Positions 6,337 through 6,430 of a stretch of DNA of 6,430 nt are shown in pieces (the stretch's first letter is position 1; each line of letters starts with the position of its first letter). The notes under the pieces were generated by a model that was not told the DNA's origin, did not search any database, and worked only from the letters and a program-made list of their open reading frames with translations. Both the position numbers and the translations under genes were made by a program. The stretch comes from Thermodesulfobacteriota bacterium (GTDB lineage Bacteria > Desulfobacterota > DSM-4660 > Desulfatiglandales > HGW-15), in the NCBI GenBank assembly GCA_025454125.1, contig JALOPA010000355.1, positions 1-6,430 on the forward strand, read 5' to 3'.

Positions 6337-6363
6337 ATAATATGACTGCAATATAACTGTCAA
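6337..6363 (-). promoter_or_regulatory. Candidate sigma-70 promoter of acs
   Basis: On the minus strand there is a perfect TTGACA (6358-6363) and TATTAT (6337-6342, 5 of 6 to the -10 consensus) with a 15-bp spacer. An alternative -10, TATAGC, gives a spacer of 18. The surrounding sequence is A/T-rich compared with the genes. It would give a leader of roughly 110 nt containing the small hairpin at 6253-6270. Confidence 0.5.
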
Positions 6364-6368
6364 CCTAA

Positions 6369-6384
6369 TTCAAGATGCATGCCA
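6369..6384 (-). promoter_or_regulatory. Possible sigma-54 promoter-like site upstream of acs
   Basis: The minus strand reads TGGCATGCATCTTGAA, which fits TGGCAYR-N4-TTGCW at every fixed base except one: the C of the -12 GC pair is A. That base is nearly invariant, so function is doubtful. The site ends 5 bp before the sigma-70-type -35 box. Confidence 0.22.
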
Positions 6385-6430
6385 GTTCTTGCAGAGTGGA
6401 AGCATCCCCGGGAGTGTAAATAACTGATTG

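Overview
The window is about 6.4 kb of GC-rich bacterial DNA. It looks like a sulfate-reducing or syntrophic deltaproteobacterium (Desulfobacterota, perhaps Syntrophobacterales). This is inferred from the style of the acetyl-CoA synthetase and OFA-family transporter, and from the kinds of intergenic palindromes present. It is not established by any marker gene.

Layout from left to right. Positions 1-786, minus strand: an uncharacterised protein that runs off the left edge, with an acetyltransferase (GNAT)-like signature in its middle. Positions 787-1147: a divergent intergenic region with two opposed arrays of short GGAATT-type repeats and a candidate promoter for each flanking gene. Positions 1148-2302, plus strand: an intact AcuC/HDAC-type zinc deacetylase. 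Positions 2303-2778: a gene-free stretch made of nested inverted repeats, ending in the terminator of the next gene. Positions 2779-4041, minus strand: an oxalate/formate-antiporter-family (OFA) MFS transporter. Positions 4042-4241: an intercistronic gap with hairpins. Positions 4242-6221, minus strand: acetyl-CoA synthetase, complete. Positions 6222-6430: its leader and promoter region.

Functionally the window reads as an acetate-activation locus. Acs makes acetyl-CoA from acetate. The OFA carrier downstream on the same strand is a plausible carrier for acetate or another small carboxylate. AMP-forming Acs enzymes are switched off by acetylation of one lysine in a motif that is intact here (K622). 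In Bacillus subtilis, AcuC, a relative of the deacetylase seen here, removes that group and the GNAT enzyme AcuA adds it. A GNAT-like protein divergent from an AcuC-like deacetylase and close to acs therefore suggests a local acetylation switch. That link is inference. The GNAT assignment rests on motif spacing read by eye.

The most unusual DNA is non-coding: the opposed repeat arrays at 892-1079, and a palindromic MITE-like element at 2459-2607 that sits inside an older inverted repeat.
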